From contig OZ014419.1 of assembly GCA_963965975.1 (NCBI GenBank), forward strand, positions 6,466,150 through 6,530,149: a stretch of DNA of 64,000 bases, read 5' to 3'. Positions 22,424 through 36,010 of the stretch are shown one piece after another. This DNA is from Xestospongia bergquistia (Eukaryota; Porifera; Demospongiae; Haplosclerida; Petrosiidae). Below the pieces are notes generated by a model, which saw nothing but the letters and a program-made list of their open reading frames with translations, had not been told where the DNA came from and made no database searches. Numbering within the stretch: position 1 is the stretch's first letter; each line of letters begins with the position of its first letter. Made by a program: the position numbers and the translations under genes.

Positions 22424-24130
22424 ATGTTGTGTCCTCGTTTCTCTCTAACCTCGTTCCTGTTGTTGCTTTCTACTTTCCTATGTTTTATGACGCTAATTTT
22501 GGTTCACTTAAATACAAAGACATTAGAAGTCCAAAAAGCTGGCATGCTGATTCGTAATCAACATGCAAGCGGTCGTGGTTTGCCGGCGCCATATGCATGG
22601 TACGGGGATGAATATGACGGACTCGATCTCTCTAACTGCATCAATAAATACATAGATATGAAACAAGAATGCAACGTGGTAAATACTACACGCGATCACA
22701 AGACCTTCCTTTCTTTTGCCTGCGAGAAAATCATGCGGAAAAACAAAGTGAACAAACGCAAGTTCGTCATAGCACTAGGTTACTGGGAGCAACTTCACAT
22801 GGCAATGACGAATTTCTTCTTCTTAGTTCGAGTGGCGAGAGATTGGAAAGCAAGAGTTGTCCAACCTTTTACTTCAGATTCCAAATTTTACGGTATACCA
22901 TACACACATGGTGCAAAGAGAGCTGCTCCAATTGATTTTCTGTACGATAGGAAAAGCCTCAATAAGTTACTCTGTAGTTATCACTTACCACCAATGGGAG
23001 AATTTGAAGACTTTTTGCGAAATGCAAGGAGACAACTGGTGTTAATCCATTTAGTGTATCCATACAATATGGCAGAAATACAACCGCATGTACATCAGTT
23101 AAAACTAAAGAAAATGTTCCGTTTTTATGGACCACTAGTGGAATGTAACAAATTCAGGTCTATCATGCACAAAACAAAAGAAACACTTAAGCTGCTGAAT
23201 CATGAGGCAACACAGCACAAGTTGCTCCGTTTCAGATTTCTGCATGTACTCTGTCTCAATGCTTCTCATCCAACATCTCCTGAGAAAATAGCAAAACAAC
23301 TCGACACTCTATGCCATTCTTGTAACAATGCATCTATTATTTTATCAAACTGGAAAGGAGTCTCTAACAAATTAACAGAGAAAGGAGCCACAGGAAGCCA
23401 TCCACCATTTCGTCTGCTCCTTCCTGAAATCACCCGCTCTCAAATCCCCTATTCAACTCACGACCCTATCCCCCAAAGTAGGTGTGTTCATACAATAGCC
23501 AGGAGCTTCTTAAGGTCTAAACTCTCCGCTGATCAAGCCTTTGTTGTAATTCATATTAGGAGTGAAAAAATTGGCCAAAGAGATAAACGAAAGCCGGGTT
23601 TCTTTGAGAAATGCTTTAACACTACATTACGCATACGAGACATAATCCTCCATACAAATCCAAACTTAGATGTGACTTTTTTCACAGACTATGGTACATT
23701 TGGTAGCACTTCTTGTCATGACTGTCATGGGGCAAGCCTCTCTGAACAAACTCTTGCTAGGGAAGGCCTTCGAGCACTCCATTTTGATCCCACAAGTCAT
23801 AATGTCTGGTGTGATTCTGGATTTGTTGCTGGAGTTGAGTTGAATGCCATGAGTCAAGCTGAGTATCTCATCTTGTTAGGAGGCGGTTCATTTCAGGTAC
23901 CATTATATGAAAAGCATTGCATTATATTTGCTGTACTTTAGGGACAGGTGTTGCAGCAATTTAGATCTCATTTTCGTGCTAAACAAGCCTTTGGCATCTG
24001 CTGGAATGACCGTAATGAAGTTCAACTCTTGTATAGTAATCTGAACGAGGAGACACTTGTGATACATAACGAACACAATGTTTTCAATAATGTGACCATT
24101 GTTAACACTGATCATGGTGTAATTGACTAA
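22424..24130 (+). CDS. type II membrane glycosyltransferase, O-fucosyltransferase-like
   Basis: The start at 22424 (MLCPRFSL) puts a single hydrophobic anchor at about residues 8-29, a Golgi type II layout; an in-frame ATG at 22361 would only add a hydrophobic extension. The luminal part has several NxT/S sequons and many cysteines. FVVIHIRSEKIGQRDKRKPG resembles the first nucleotide-sugar motif of O-fucosyltransferase-like enzymes (HxR). VTFFTDYGTFGS and AEYLILLGGGSFQ resemble the later motifs. A 45-base intron (23896-23940, GTACCA...TTTAG) joins the long exon to the last one, which ends HGVID at TAA 24130. Family placement is inference from motif order; acceptor specificity is unknown. It follows SUCLA2 on the same strand after about 150 bases. 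Confidence 0.6.
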
Positions 24131-24374
24131 CTAATCTACATGTCCTTCGTTATGTTACTGTAATCATTACTATTATTCATAATTAGCTTTTATTATCACA
24201 TGACACTAAAATGTTCTCCTCTACTGCTAATACACCTCTTAAACATGTAAGTAATATATCATTAATATCATTTGATATCAACTGTTCAAACATCAACCAC
24301 AAGGACCATCCTTTTACTTGAGTCACTGAACAAGTAGACATGAATAAGAAGGTTGTTTATCACAGTCCTTGTAT

Positions 24375-24538
24375 TAGGAAAAGAGGTAAAGGAGAAGATC
24401 AAAGCTTGTAGGAATGAGGTAGATACAATCGCATGTTAAACATTTGCTAATCTTCAACAACATGAAGAAGCTCTGTTAGCTCATAGTAGGGAGATAGCTA
24501 ATGATAAGGAGGCTTGTAAAGAGCTAACTATATACTAA
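24375..24538 (+). pseudogene. decayed coding remnant
   Basis: A plus-strand frame reads KEKIKACRNEVDTIAC, a stop, then TFANLQQHEEALLAHSREIA and NDKEACKELT. It looks like part of a helical protein with one in-frame TAA and no convincing splice sites. Source family not recognised. Confidence 0.3.
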
Positions 24539-24634
24539 CTCATAATTGTAACTATAACAATAGCACAAATTTCATACTTGGTTAAATGTATTAAATAAAG
24601 TGATAATTAAGATATCTCATTTGATTATGAGTGT

Positions 24635-27228
24635 TTATTTCTTAAAGAAACTCATCAGTGATGATTGTTTGGTTCCTTTTTTACTAGGAGACTCTGTTTT
24701 ACTGCTCTTAGTTAATGGAAATGACATCTCACTCCTTTCTATTTTATCTTCATCACTACTAGCATCAGTTGACACATCTTCCCAATGTTTCTCTGTCACT
24801 AGAGAAACAAAACTTTGTTATGATTTTCACTGAAATATATAGAGGCTATAAAATAATGTATATATTGTATATTAACTGAAGTATATGCTAAAAGACATTA
24901 ATTACAATATTAAACACTAACCCATTGAGCCATCTTCTTCAACAAACATTTTTGATACTAATCTTTTTACTCTCTTTCTCCTCTTTTGACCATTTTTAGA
25001 TAAACCAGCTAAGTCAGTAGTCACTGACTTATTAGTAGTAGTACCCATTTTGTCTTTAGAAGATGAAACAACTTGTTCTAGAGATACAATATTGCTGTAA
25101 CAATCAATAGAGGGAGACATTTACCTGAGTCACTTTCATCACTAGACAAATTCTGGATCCTTTTTCTTTTCTTTTTGGTTTGAATTTCAACTTTAGTCTT
25201 TGCTAGAATTCAACAAATATAACACAATTACTACTACCTGGTGAACTACTCTCACTGACTTACATTTACTACCACTACTTGCTGGCCTCCTTCTCTTAAT
25301 TTTTATTGCTTTCTCTTCCACAGGCTAAATTAATTCATTAAAATACTACATTAACATTTATTTTATATAAACATTAATTACATGTGCTTTGTCTTCAATG
25401 GACTCATCTTCACCTAATATTATATAGAACACAATCAAATTATCATCCTAGACAAATCAGTATCACCTTCTAGATCAGAATCATGCAATAATGTTCTTGA
25501 AAATTTATTTAAACTCTCTGCAGATTTCTTCTAGAAATATAATATTAATATCATTAATTAACTAATATTAGGATAAGTTACTTAGTATTAATATCAATGA
25601 TTAACTAATATTAGGATAATTTACTTAGTATTAATATCAATGATTAACTAATATTAGGGTAAGTTACTTAGTATTAATATCAATGATTAACTAATATTAG
25701 GATAATTTACTTAGTATTAATATCAATGATTAACTAATATTAGGGTAAGTTACTTAGTATTAATATCAATAATTAACTAATATTAGGGTAAGTTACTTAG
25801 TATTAAACTATTAATATCAATGATTAACTAATATTAGGGTAACTTACTGTATCATTGTTGACATCATTTCTATCCTCTCTATGCAGAGAGAGAGACATAG
25901 AGAAAGAGAGAATTATATAAAGACACTACATTAACTCACTGCTCAGTTGACAACATCTCTTTCTTTTTAATAATCATTTCTTCATTAGCTTCAGTAGATA
26001 AGCTTTGTCTAGAATTTCCTGAAGTAGCTAATTCACTAGTCTTGATCAAAGAAGGTCTCTCTGATGGTTTCTTTGAAGATATTGTTGAGAAAAACCCTGT
26101 CTTCTTTTTAATGTTTGGTTCTACTTTCTTTATACTAGTAGTTGTAGTGGTCTGTTGACTTTGGTTGAAAAAAGAACTCACAGACACCTTGACAAGAGGT
26201 TTCTAGAGATATCATATGCTCTTCAATGAATGGATCTAAACTAATATATCTAACCTTCTTGTTTTGTTTTGTCTGTGAAGAAATTGTATTTGTCACAGTA
26301 GTCAACATCCCTCGACTCTCTGAAATATCAAATATATAATATAATGAAAGTAATACTCTATTGACCTGTGGTTGTAGTTGAAGGGTTGTCTTTGTAATAA
26401 CCATGTTGATTAGATCGAAGCACCTCAGCAGCCGGGCAGTCAATAGTGTTCCATTTGCTATATGTAGTGATGTGATCTTTAATACATTGGTAGTCGGTAT
26501 TATAAAGAAGACAGGAATCCTAGGGAAAGCGAGAAGGAAAGAGAGAAGGAGAGAGAACGAGACATAATACCATACCATGGTATTTATTCTTTACCTTTGG
26601 TATGCTCTTCTGTACACTGTATATATGTATACTCCATATAGTACTAAACCGACTCTTCGATTCTAAGTACATAAAGTCACATGACTTGTCCAATATATCA
26701 CATGAGTAAGGGGTATGCTTACCTGGTAATTCCTCTTCATCTACAAGTGATACTAATAGACTCTAACAAAGTATAGAGAAATTAATTGATCATTATCTCT
26801 ACCTGCTTCTTACATTTCCATTATTACTTTCTCCTGTGACTATGTACATTATTGATAGAGAACATGCATCACTCTCAGCTGATGACCGGCAACGCTGAAC
26901 GTAAGCATATAACATTCTAAAAGAAATCAGAGATATAAAATGGATCCTAAATTTATACATCAATACATTCAGAATATAATGAACTAACTAATATTGCAGC
27001 TGTTTTGTAAGTAAACATGCCCAAATGTTCTGGAAAGCCACACCCCCTTTAATGACATCATTTTATTTTATTAATTTACATTACGTATCAATTAGGAGTA
27101 TTGTACAAATAGTCACAATAATAATTTACTTTTTAGCTGCTGTAATAGGTACTGACAAAGTACGACTTAACCATTTATAGGTGACCTAAGTAGAAAAGTA
27201 GGCGTGGTCTCAAATGGAATATACATAT

Positions 27229-27269
<41 letters not shown>

Positions 27270-27354
27270 ATATTACTTATCTTACAATTCTATTTTCGTC
27301 TTGGACATATTCTTCGATATTGTCAAGATAAAGATTATCACTTAAAATTGACAT
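24635..27354 (-). CDS. POLD3: DNA polymerase delta subunit 3 (p66/p68 type)
   Basis: Accessory subunit of replicative DNA polymerase delta. ATG at 27354 opens with MSILSDNLYLDNIEEYVQDE, then VTYKWLSRTLSVPITAAK and MLYAYVQRCR, matching the winged-helix N-terminus of animal POLD3. The middle is poorly conserved and charged, as usual for the family, with a KRRKRVKRLVSKMF motif near the C-terminal third. The last exon (about 24635-24800) begins VTEKHWEDVSTD and ends QSSLMSFFKK, a textbook PCNA-interacting PIP box (Q-x-x-L-x-x-F-F) at the extreme C-terminus. An intron at about 25541-25850 is almost entirely a minisatellite. Middle exon boundaries are approximate. Confidence 0.88.
25541..25850. repeat. 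43-base minisatellite in POLD3 intron
   Basis: About seven head-to-tail copies of a 43-base AT-rich unit containing AACTAATATTAGGATAA and TACTTAGTATTAATATC. The copies differ by a few substitutions, and the last contains an extra 10 bases. The array ends next to an exon boundary. Confidence 0.85.
27231..27267. repeat. (TG)n microsatellite
   Basis: About 17 TG dinucleotides in the first POLD3 intron. Confidence 0.95.
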
Positions 27355-27399
27355 GTCTAAATTACTGAGGAGCAAGGGTCTTCAAAGGGTTAAATTTAA

Positions 27400-28200
27400 A
27401 CTTATAGTTAACCCCTTTTATTTAAATACTGATGATATCCTCAGATTGATACTGCTTCACAGCTTCAGTCTCAGGCTAATGTTAATACCAATAAGAGAAA
27501 GAGAGTTATTTTATTATTTTATTATTTAGGTCACTTAAAGATGTGTGTTATTCGGGACAAAATAATTGATGTTTAAGAGGCCAACTATTTGTAATTTGAT
27601 AACAAATCTCTTTGTAGTAATCATTACTTTTATGGATGGTTTGGGACCCACATGATCTTGTAGATGTACCGATTTTAGCTAGACATGTAGATGGGATAGA
27701 TTGGAATGAAAGATAACGGTTAATGCAAAGTAGGGACAAGAGAAACATGGTCTCAGAGAAGCACCAAAAAATTAAAGAGATTTTAAAGTTAACATGATCA
27801 CTTTGCAGCCCTAACAAACCACTTCAGAGTCTATATGGACATTTTTGACAACAACTATTTGCCAACAAATGATAAATTGTATTTTTGCAATCATCTTCAA
27901 TTCAAATGGCTAGTTAATAATGATGTGTAAGAATATATGAACAGTGACACTTTTAACACTGCAGCCTATTATGTTAAGGAACAGCAGATCTCATTCTGCA
28001 CATTTTCAAAGCCAAAGTAATTGTGCTATCTTGCCAACTCTATGATTGTACAGACCAGCATAAAATGGAAAAGTGTTGATAAATAACATTTCTACAGTGT
28101 ACCCAAAATTAAAATAATAATGGATAAAATAAAAATATATATCCACACAATATATAATAATGAAACAAATCAATAGAGTCTTATTTTTATGTTAATATAT
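27400..28200. other. intergenic between POLD3 and DGK, with decayed coding-like stretch
   Basis: No intact gene. On the plus strand about 27796-28090 reads HDHFAALTNHFRVYMDIF, then YLPTNDKLYFCNHLQFKW, then TAAYYVKEQQISFCTFSK, with in-frame stops between parts. This could be an old pseudogene or transposon remnant; the family is unknown. Confidence 0.3.
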
Positions 28201-28221
28201 ATAGTATTGTAGTATTGTGTG

Positions 28222-31200
28222 TTATTCTGTTAATCTTCGTTCAGCAAACAGGTTCTTAGAATTAAGAACTTGTAATGCTTGCCTTAATTGAGTTTGATGA
28301 CTTATTTTTGTAATACCAAGGGCCTAAAAAAACAGAAAAGAGCATGATAATATATATAGTAATGAACTAGTGAGTTTCATTCACAAGTCTGGGAGCCTGG
28401 GAATGAGACTAGCTATGTTATATAGACTACTTACTTGCATATCTTCAATTCTCATATTACACATTTCTTCACCTTTTAAATTACGCAATCGTACTGTATC
28501 TGTATATTCTCCAAACCCCACCCCTTCAAACCATTGACACACTTCCTCGATATTCCATTCTGCTACATCTAGAGATGAATGGATAAATCGATAAATAGAA
28601 GGATGCATATTCCTACTTTTGCCTATCTCTTGAGCTATCTTGTTACTTGATGTAACAAGATCACTATTGGCAACGTGTACTGCTCGTTCACGATGAGAAC
28701 TAAGAATAGGAGAAGGATGACCTCCAAGACGAGGAGGTCTTTCAATAAGAAGAGAGTCAGAGGCACGACGTTGTGACTATAGTGAATCATGTGATAATCA
28801 TATGCTAGTAACATGACCATAGTGACTTACTGCCACTGGCTTTTGTGGAAAAATTGCTCTTTTTATTTTAATTTCCACAACTGCTACCAAACGTCTCATT
28901 TCCTCTTCATGTTCTTGAGAAATCTATGAAAAGTATTTGACTCCATGAATCACTAAATATAATGTACTGACCTTTTCCATATTCAGTGACCATAATGTCT
29001 CCTGAAAAAGTGCTTTAACACTGCTCTCAAAATCTTGTAAATGTTCCAAATCAGCAGTCTAACAATAGAGAGATATTGTTATCATAACAACATGTCTTTA
29101 GTCAACTGATTTACCCACTGACCTCTGATACATTATCTCTAGTGGGGAAGACCCTGTCCAAACAAACATTAGTAGCAGTCACATGAGGGAGGAGTTCACA
29201 AGCTACTTCTAAGTTATTTTCAGATTCTAAATGAAGACTAGAGACATTGCAAATAATGGAGGGAGAGCGTATTAAAACAAACACATACCATTCCATCAAA
29301 GGTTGCACTGCGTTAGCTAACTCTTTATATCTCTTCATCTCATCTGATGTGAGTACATTTCGAAGGAGGGTGGTAACAGGAGGAGGAGTCACTCCACCCA
29401 CAGTCTGTGCATGCTTCATAGACCAAGACTCTAGACATTGAGTAAAAGCCTAAAAATAAAATACCAACCAAAATAGTAATTATCACTGTAACAGAATTTC
29501 TTACTCTGTCTTTGACAATTAATCTGGCTCTGTTTCGGTGGGTTATTAAAATAACACCTGGTTCTTGAGACCATGCCTCTCCGTCTACTTGAACCATTAG
29601 CTCAGAGTGAATAATAAGCTTTGCACTCCGACATTGAGCTAGACGCTGATTTTGAATACCAAGAACTCTTGTTGTAGCCAAATGAGTAAATCCTGTAATA
29701 CCAACCACTTCTAATAGTTTATCATCAAATGAGGGAGCATTAAACCCATCCTTCTCTCGTTCTGTTCCCCAAAAATTAGTACCAGCCATGTAACTAAAAT
29801 GAAGAGTATAATAATTCCATCATCCATTAATTAACCCATCCACTAAATCTGTCAATTCATTTGTCCATCTACCTTGGTATGTTGAGGAAAACTAAACCCT
29901 GTAGTCTTTGAGGTAATTGTATCTCCTTACCATCACACTATAAAAAATAATATCATCTTAACACATATACCTCAGTCACTGTTATACCTCTAATGATAGC
30001 TTTCTTTCCAAATGTCTTTGAGTATTTGTAAAAAACTCTTTCCCTCCAAGATATCCATAGAGAATCTTATTCTTTGTACGGTTTCTACAGATTAACAAAA
30101 AAACAATATATATATAATAAATGGTTGATGTTTGATGGATAGATAGAATGGATGTACAAACAGACAAATAAATGACAGCCATCTTAAATGGCAGACAATT
30201 CTCTTACTTAAATTGAGCTGGATTCTCTTCTCTTCTTGTATGGAACTCGTACGCAATCTTTGCATCCAAACCAATCCCAAAATAATTATTCATACAACAT
30301 ATTTCCTTTAGATCAGCCGGTGCACTAGAAAATAAGTCACATGACAGTCATATGATAATCTTAACAAATGATATATAACATGCATGTAACTATATAATAT
30401 CTTGTCATGCAATGACACATGACTTACAAGGCTTGTTCTGAATCATCACTAGCTCGTCCACTCGGTGTAGGTGAAACTTGATCATGCTGATGTGTGTGCT
30501 CAGCTGTCAATTCATCAGCTGGACTTTCCTCTGGTACGGATGATTGCATTATTGTTTTAACTTCTGCTGTAGTTTCCTCCTGCTCATCAACAACTGTAAT
30601 TTTAAACATAATACAAAGTATGTTGTGGGTATATTATATACAAATGATGACAATAAATGAAGTTATATGTATGTATTATAAATTAATACTTTAGGATTAA
30701 AATTTAAAGTGTTTCTTTAACCCTAAACCAACTCTCTTATAAGCAGACCCTAACTAATGTAACCATAGTAACCATCAATACATTGTTTGTTATTTATGAT
30801 AATGATACTGTGCTTTAATTAAAAATCAAGGGTCACATTCAAGAATATTCTACTAAGGCTCTCAGGGTCTCTTTTCTCCTGTCTGTATTACCTTTCTCTG
30901 CGAGGTCAATGACACTTTGGACTGCCTTCTTTAAGCTATTAGCACGAGCCATCAAAGCATCTCGAGGCTGGAATTCCTGAGAGACAAAAATGAAAACTGT
31001 AAGTAAAAACTACTAGTACATTTAATATTATGTACTCAAATATTTTATAGTACATGTACAACTGTGTACTTTTGTCTGAGAACATACCAGATGGTTTAAT
31101 CATTATTTTGCATCATTTGTTGTTAATATTGAGAGTAGATGAGATGGAAGAGAGTATTAAACATCACATAGTACCATAGAAACACTGTGTGGAAAGTAAC

Positions 31201-34200
31201 ATGACATACATGTGACATAGTTCCGTAAATTTGCACATAATCCTCCAGTTAACTCTCATTGTGATGTCATTATAAAACTTTATTTTAAGATTATGTGCAA
31301 ATTTACGGAACTATGTCACATGTATGTCATGTTACTTTCCACACAGTGTTTCTATGGTATTATGTAACGTTCAACACTTCCTTCCCTCTTACCTACTCTT
31401 AATAATATCAATTGTATAAAACAACAAATAAAATTCATGCACACATTTTAAATTTTAAAGTATGCTACAAATTTGGGTAACTTCAAAACATATTCTGATG
31501 AGCACTAGTATTTTAGGACAATATATCAAGACCAGTTTGATGTTGATAACAAAAAAAAGTCAAATATTGACCCCACCCATTATAATGTATTTGTAAATAA
31601 TGTGATACAACATAAAGTACCTTTTTCTTTTTACTTGTGACATTTTGATTGGTCAGTTCTTTACCGGCACTAGCAGCCTCATCAGTCAATGTTGCCAGTA
31701 ACTTCTTGAGTTTGTCATCTAACACTGAGCACTAACACACACACACATGCAAGAGAGAGAGAGAGAGAGAGAATAAAGTAAAGGTTAATAATATCAGTAT
31801 GAATAAAATATACTTGTCTGAAATTAGAAAGAGCTTACCTTTTGGACAAGAGGATCATTAGTGAATTCATAATCAGACATTGTCATTTTCTTTTGTCCTT
31901 GTAATGATGTTACAAATTGTCGCACAACCTCACATAAAACTTGAGCTGAACCAATCACCTGACCTTCGTTCTCTGAGAGAAGTATTGTTGACAAATGAGA
32001 CATTATAGACGTCTGAAGTGACTCCACCCATCCTTGCACATCCAATGTGAACTCTTCTGGGGGCGTGACAACAACTAGATGCTTAAGGGAGGAGCTAAAG
32101 TTGGTCAGTTGATTATCCTCATCATTAATAATGGAAATTCCATTATTAGCCTGTACAGGTTGCCCAGTAATGTTTTTGCTTATGATATTAGTCTGGACCG
32201 TTTCACAACTTTCAGGAGATGGTGTACGTGAGTGAGCACTGTGATAGGATGAGTTTGACGAATGCACTGAGACTGAGTCTGAGATTGGAATATTGAGATG
32301 AATTGGGGTTGGGTCTGGAGATGACGAGAGTGTGGTATCAGAACAGGATTCCACAGGGAGTATGTTCTGAGTATGACCCAATGATTTGGTGTGTGTGTCC
32401 TCATCAGGGGTGAGTATTAATGGTGATTTGCTATCACCACTATAGTCACTGCCTGTAGAGCGATTTCGATAATGAGTTTTAACCTATTAATTGAGAAACA
32501 ATTGTAATAACACTGATTTATCAGTTGTAACTAGCAAATTATAAAACATGCTACAATTTTAAATACAAATTTCAAAAATATGAAAGCAATAAACGTTTTT
32601 TAAATTAAAAATTATAATATATAGTTCTAGGCAATTAAATTGTACAACTTACAAAGGATGAGGAGATGTCTATGTTAGTATCAGTAGTAAAACGGACACT
32701 CCAACGATCAAGAAGTCGATAAGAGGAACATTCCATTTCTGAAAGCAGCATAGGAAGCCTCTCTTCATCATTGAATTGAGCACCCCATCCGAGCACCCTT
32801 GCTAGATCATTTCCGGTACCCAATGGAACCACACCTACTATACACTGAAGAAAGCAAACAAACTTTTGTAAACATAATTTTAGCAAACTTTTTGATGCAA
32901 AGAAGTCTCATGTTTAAATGCTGACTCATGTAGTAAATAAATATTATACAGCTGGATATTATTACCTTTGAATGTAGGTGGAGTTTGTCAATTGTTGAGA
33001 GAACCCAACCAATACTTCCATCACCTCCAAATATAATCACTCGAAATTTGTCAAGTCTTTGAAATAATTGGAGTCTATATTTGGTGTGTGTGTGTGTGTC
33101 ATAGAGAAAAGATAGAATAAATATAACTAACAATATTATTACCAGCAATAAACCACACACAATACTATTGTCTACATAATATATACTTGTATTAAAATGA
33201 TCACATAATATATTATATAAACTATACATTTTTCTACACTGTTTATATCTAACAGTAGATTAGCCCCATAACACATGCATGTTAACAATGACTCCCTTCT
33301 CTATACATATTTACAATAAATTCTTATATCGATGGTTTATGTTCATTAGATTCTAGACTTCTTATTATTAGGTAGGTTTCTTCCTTTAACCACATCCAGA
33401 TGTAAGTATTCTACAAAGAGATATCCTTCCCTTGGATACCAAGATTGTTGGATAAACATTGCACTGATATAAGTGAATATTATATATAAATATTATTAAC
33501 AATACCATTAATATAGTTTTTATCAAGTAATGTACAAGGTTTCTGTAATGAGTATTTGTAATGACATTCACTTTATTACTGCCCACTCTTCACATAAATC
33601 AGTGCAATGTTTATCCAACAATCTATGGTCTTATCTAAAAGGTGCCTACTATTCTTGTGTCTATCATTAAGGATGTGTAGGAAGGTTTTAATTGATGCAT
33701 TTAAAGCCAACAGAGTGAGTGTCATTCTTCTGACAAGAATGACAACAAAACCTTGTACATATAAAAACATCACACACCTATCATATCATGTTTTTGAAAG
33801 ATGCTTATTACGTATCCATGGTGACATGTGTAACTGTTTTCAAATTTTAAATAACTCACCCTGGCTCAGGACCAGAAATAGCCAGATCAAAAACTTGTAA
33901 TGGATTAAGCCAAAACTTTAATCGTCTTAAAAATCGTACTCCCTAATAAAGGTACATAATATTAATTAACAATAGTTACCAATTAGTTAATAATAATTAT
34001 GAATTGAGTATATTTAGTTTTTATTTACTTTATTATCTCCACTTTTTGAATTAACAAATGCCAATACAGGATCATGGGACGGTATCTTGAATGGCTAGTA
34101 AATAAAATACAGTAATCACCTTTACCAATACTACTAGTTACTAATATTACTACATAACAAAACACTGCAATCTAATATAATAATATTACTGAGAGGGAGG

Positions 34201-35948
34201 AGAATCATATGCAAACATACCTCCCACATCCCTTGTATTATATCATTAGATCGTTGAATGACTGAGGGGGGAAGAATGGAATAATGGAGAGACCCAAGGG
34301 AACACATAGGCTGGACAATTTTTTTACAATCTGTGTGTACCTGGGAAAACAAACATAACAAGCTATCAAAATGAAACTAAAATCAATCAATTAAAATTGT
34401 TAATTCTCTTAATTAAATTAACCACATTAGCTCAAGTGTGTATAATAAACAAGTTTATACTTGTATAATAAACAAGTTTATACTTGTATAGTAAACAGGT
34501 TATATGTGTATAGTAAATAAATTATACTTGTATAGTAAACAAGTTATACTTACTGTCCATTTACACCAAAGACATCTGAAATCCTGTAATCTCTTAACAC
34601 TGCCACAAGCTTTCTTACAGACAGCACATTTTGATCCAGTTGGTAGGTTACCTTCAACCCACTGGTGTGGAAAAGACAACTAATAAAAGAAGAGAGATAT
34701 GATTGTGGTTAGGTTAGCGATTATTTTCTTTACATCAGGAAGAATATCAGCTCCATCATTTTCAATGTTACTGCGTGTTGTCCATTTGCAATTCTTCACA
34801 ACATTAAATACACAATGTCTATGACTTTTAAATTTGCACACTATTACAAGACAAGAAAGATAATTCAATATAAAATCTAAAAGCAATGATAGTACTATAA
34901 ATAGCTCAACCATTACATAATATCTTAAAGTTCTATTATTAGGTTATAGTGTCACTGTACTGACCTTCACAAGAGAGTCCATGCCAACCAACACCATGTA
35001 ACATTTCACTGCAAACATTGCAGTATGTTGGGCGAGGATGAGAACAAGAGAACCAGCTGTGTTTACCGTCAAGATGATGAACACTATCCAAGAAGTCCTA
35101 CAGTAATAGAGTAGAATCATTTCATTATATTACAATATGATAGATACTATGACAACCAATCTTGCCCCTGTAATATTTATGGATACTTACTGATTTGTCA
35201 CCTTCAAGAGCAGCTTGTTTTATTGATGACAACCATTCTTCCATTTCTTTCCTGCTATCAGCAGCCATTACAACTCTCTGGTGTGGTGTCATAACCTGTA
35301 GTAAGTATTGACAACATTTATTATTAAATATGCTAGCATATAATGCAGCTGCACATATATAGATATATATATATATATATTATATATATATATAATAGCT
35401 GGCACCTCTAGAAGACATGATAAGAAGACATTACAAGTGGTATAGTAAGAAGACATAACAAGTGGTGTGCTAACATAGAAATTAAGAATGATTGCAATGT
35501 GTCTCAGACATCTTTCCCTCAAACATGTCACAAACAATAGTTCAACCATATACCCACATAATTGTGGTTTATGTATTACACCATATATTACATTACTAGA
35601 CATATTATATGTATTACACCATATATTACATTACTAGACATATTGTATGTATTACACCATATATTACATTATACTAGACATATTGTATGTATTACACCAT
35701 ATATTACATTACCAGACATATTGTATGCATTAGACCCAGTAACCATAAAATCACTGAGTTTACTTAAAAGTTCATACTCAGACACTATAACCATGTGTTT
35801 ATATAGTATAGATAAATTAGTCTCATGTAGTAGTAACATTAAGTTGGTGACTTACAGTGAAGGTATTGTTCAAATTTTGAGTGCTATTCTCAACCACAGT
35901 GGCATCTTTGAGTAGAACTTCTTCTCTTATCTTATCCTTGAGAGAGAG

Positions 35949-36010
<62 letters not shown>

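Noticed and set aside
25541..25850. Possible CRISPR-like array
   Set aside because: Copies are contiguous with no unique spacers, and the setting is a eukaryotic intron.
35289..35915. ORFs in the DGK PH-domain introns
   Set aside because: Encoded by the 38-base minisatellite and AT microsatellites.
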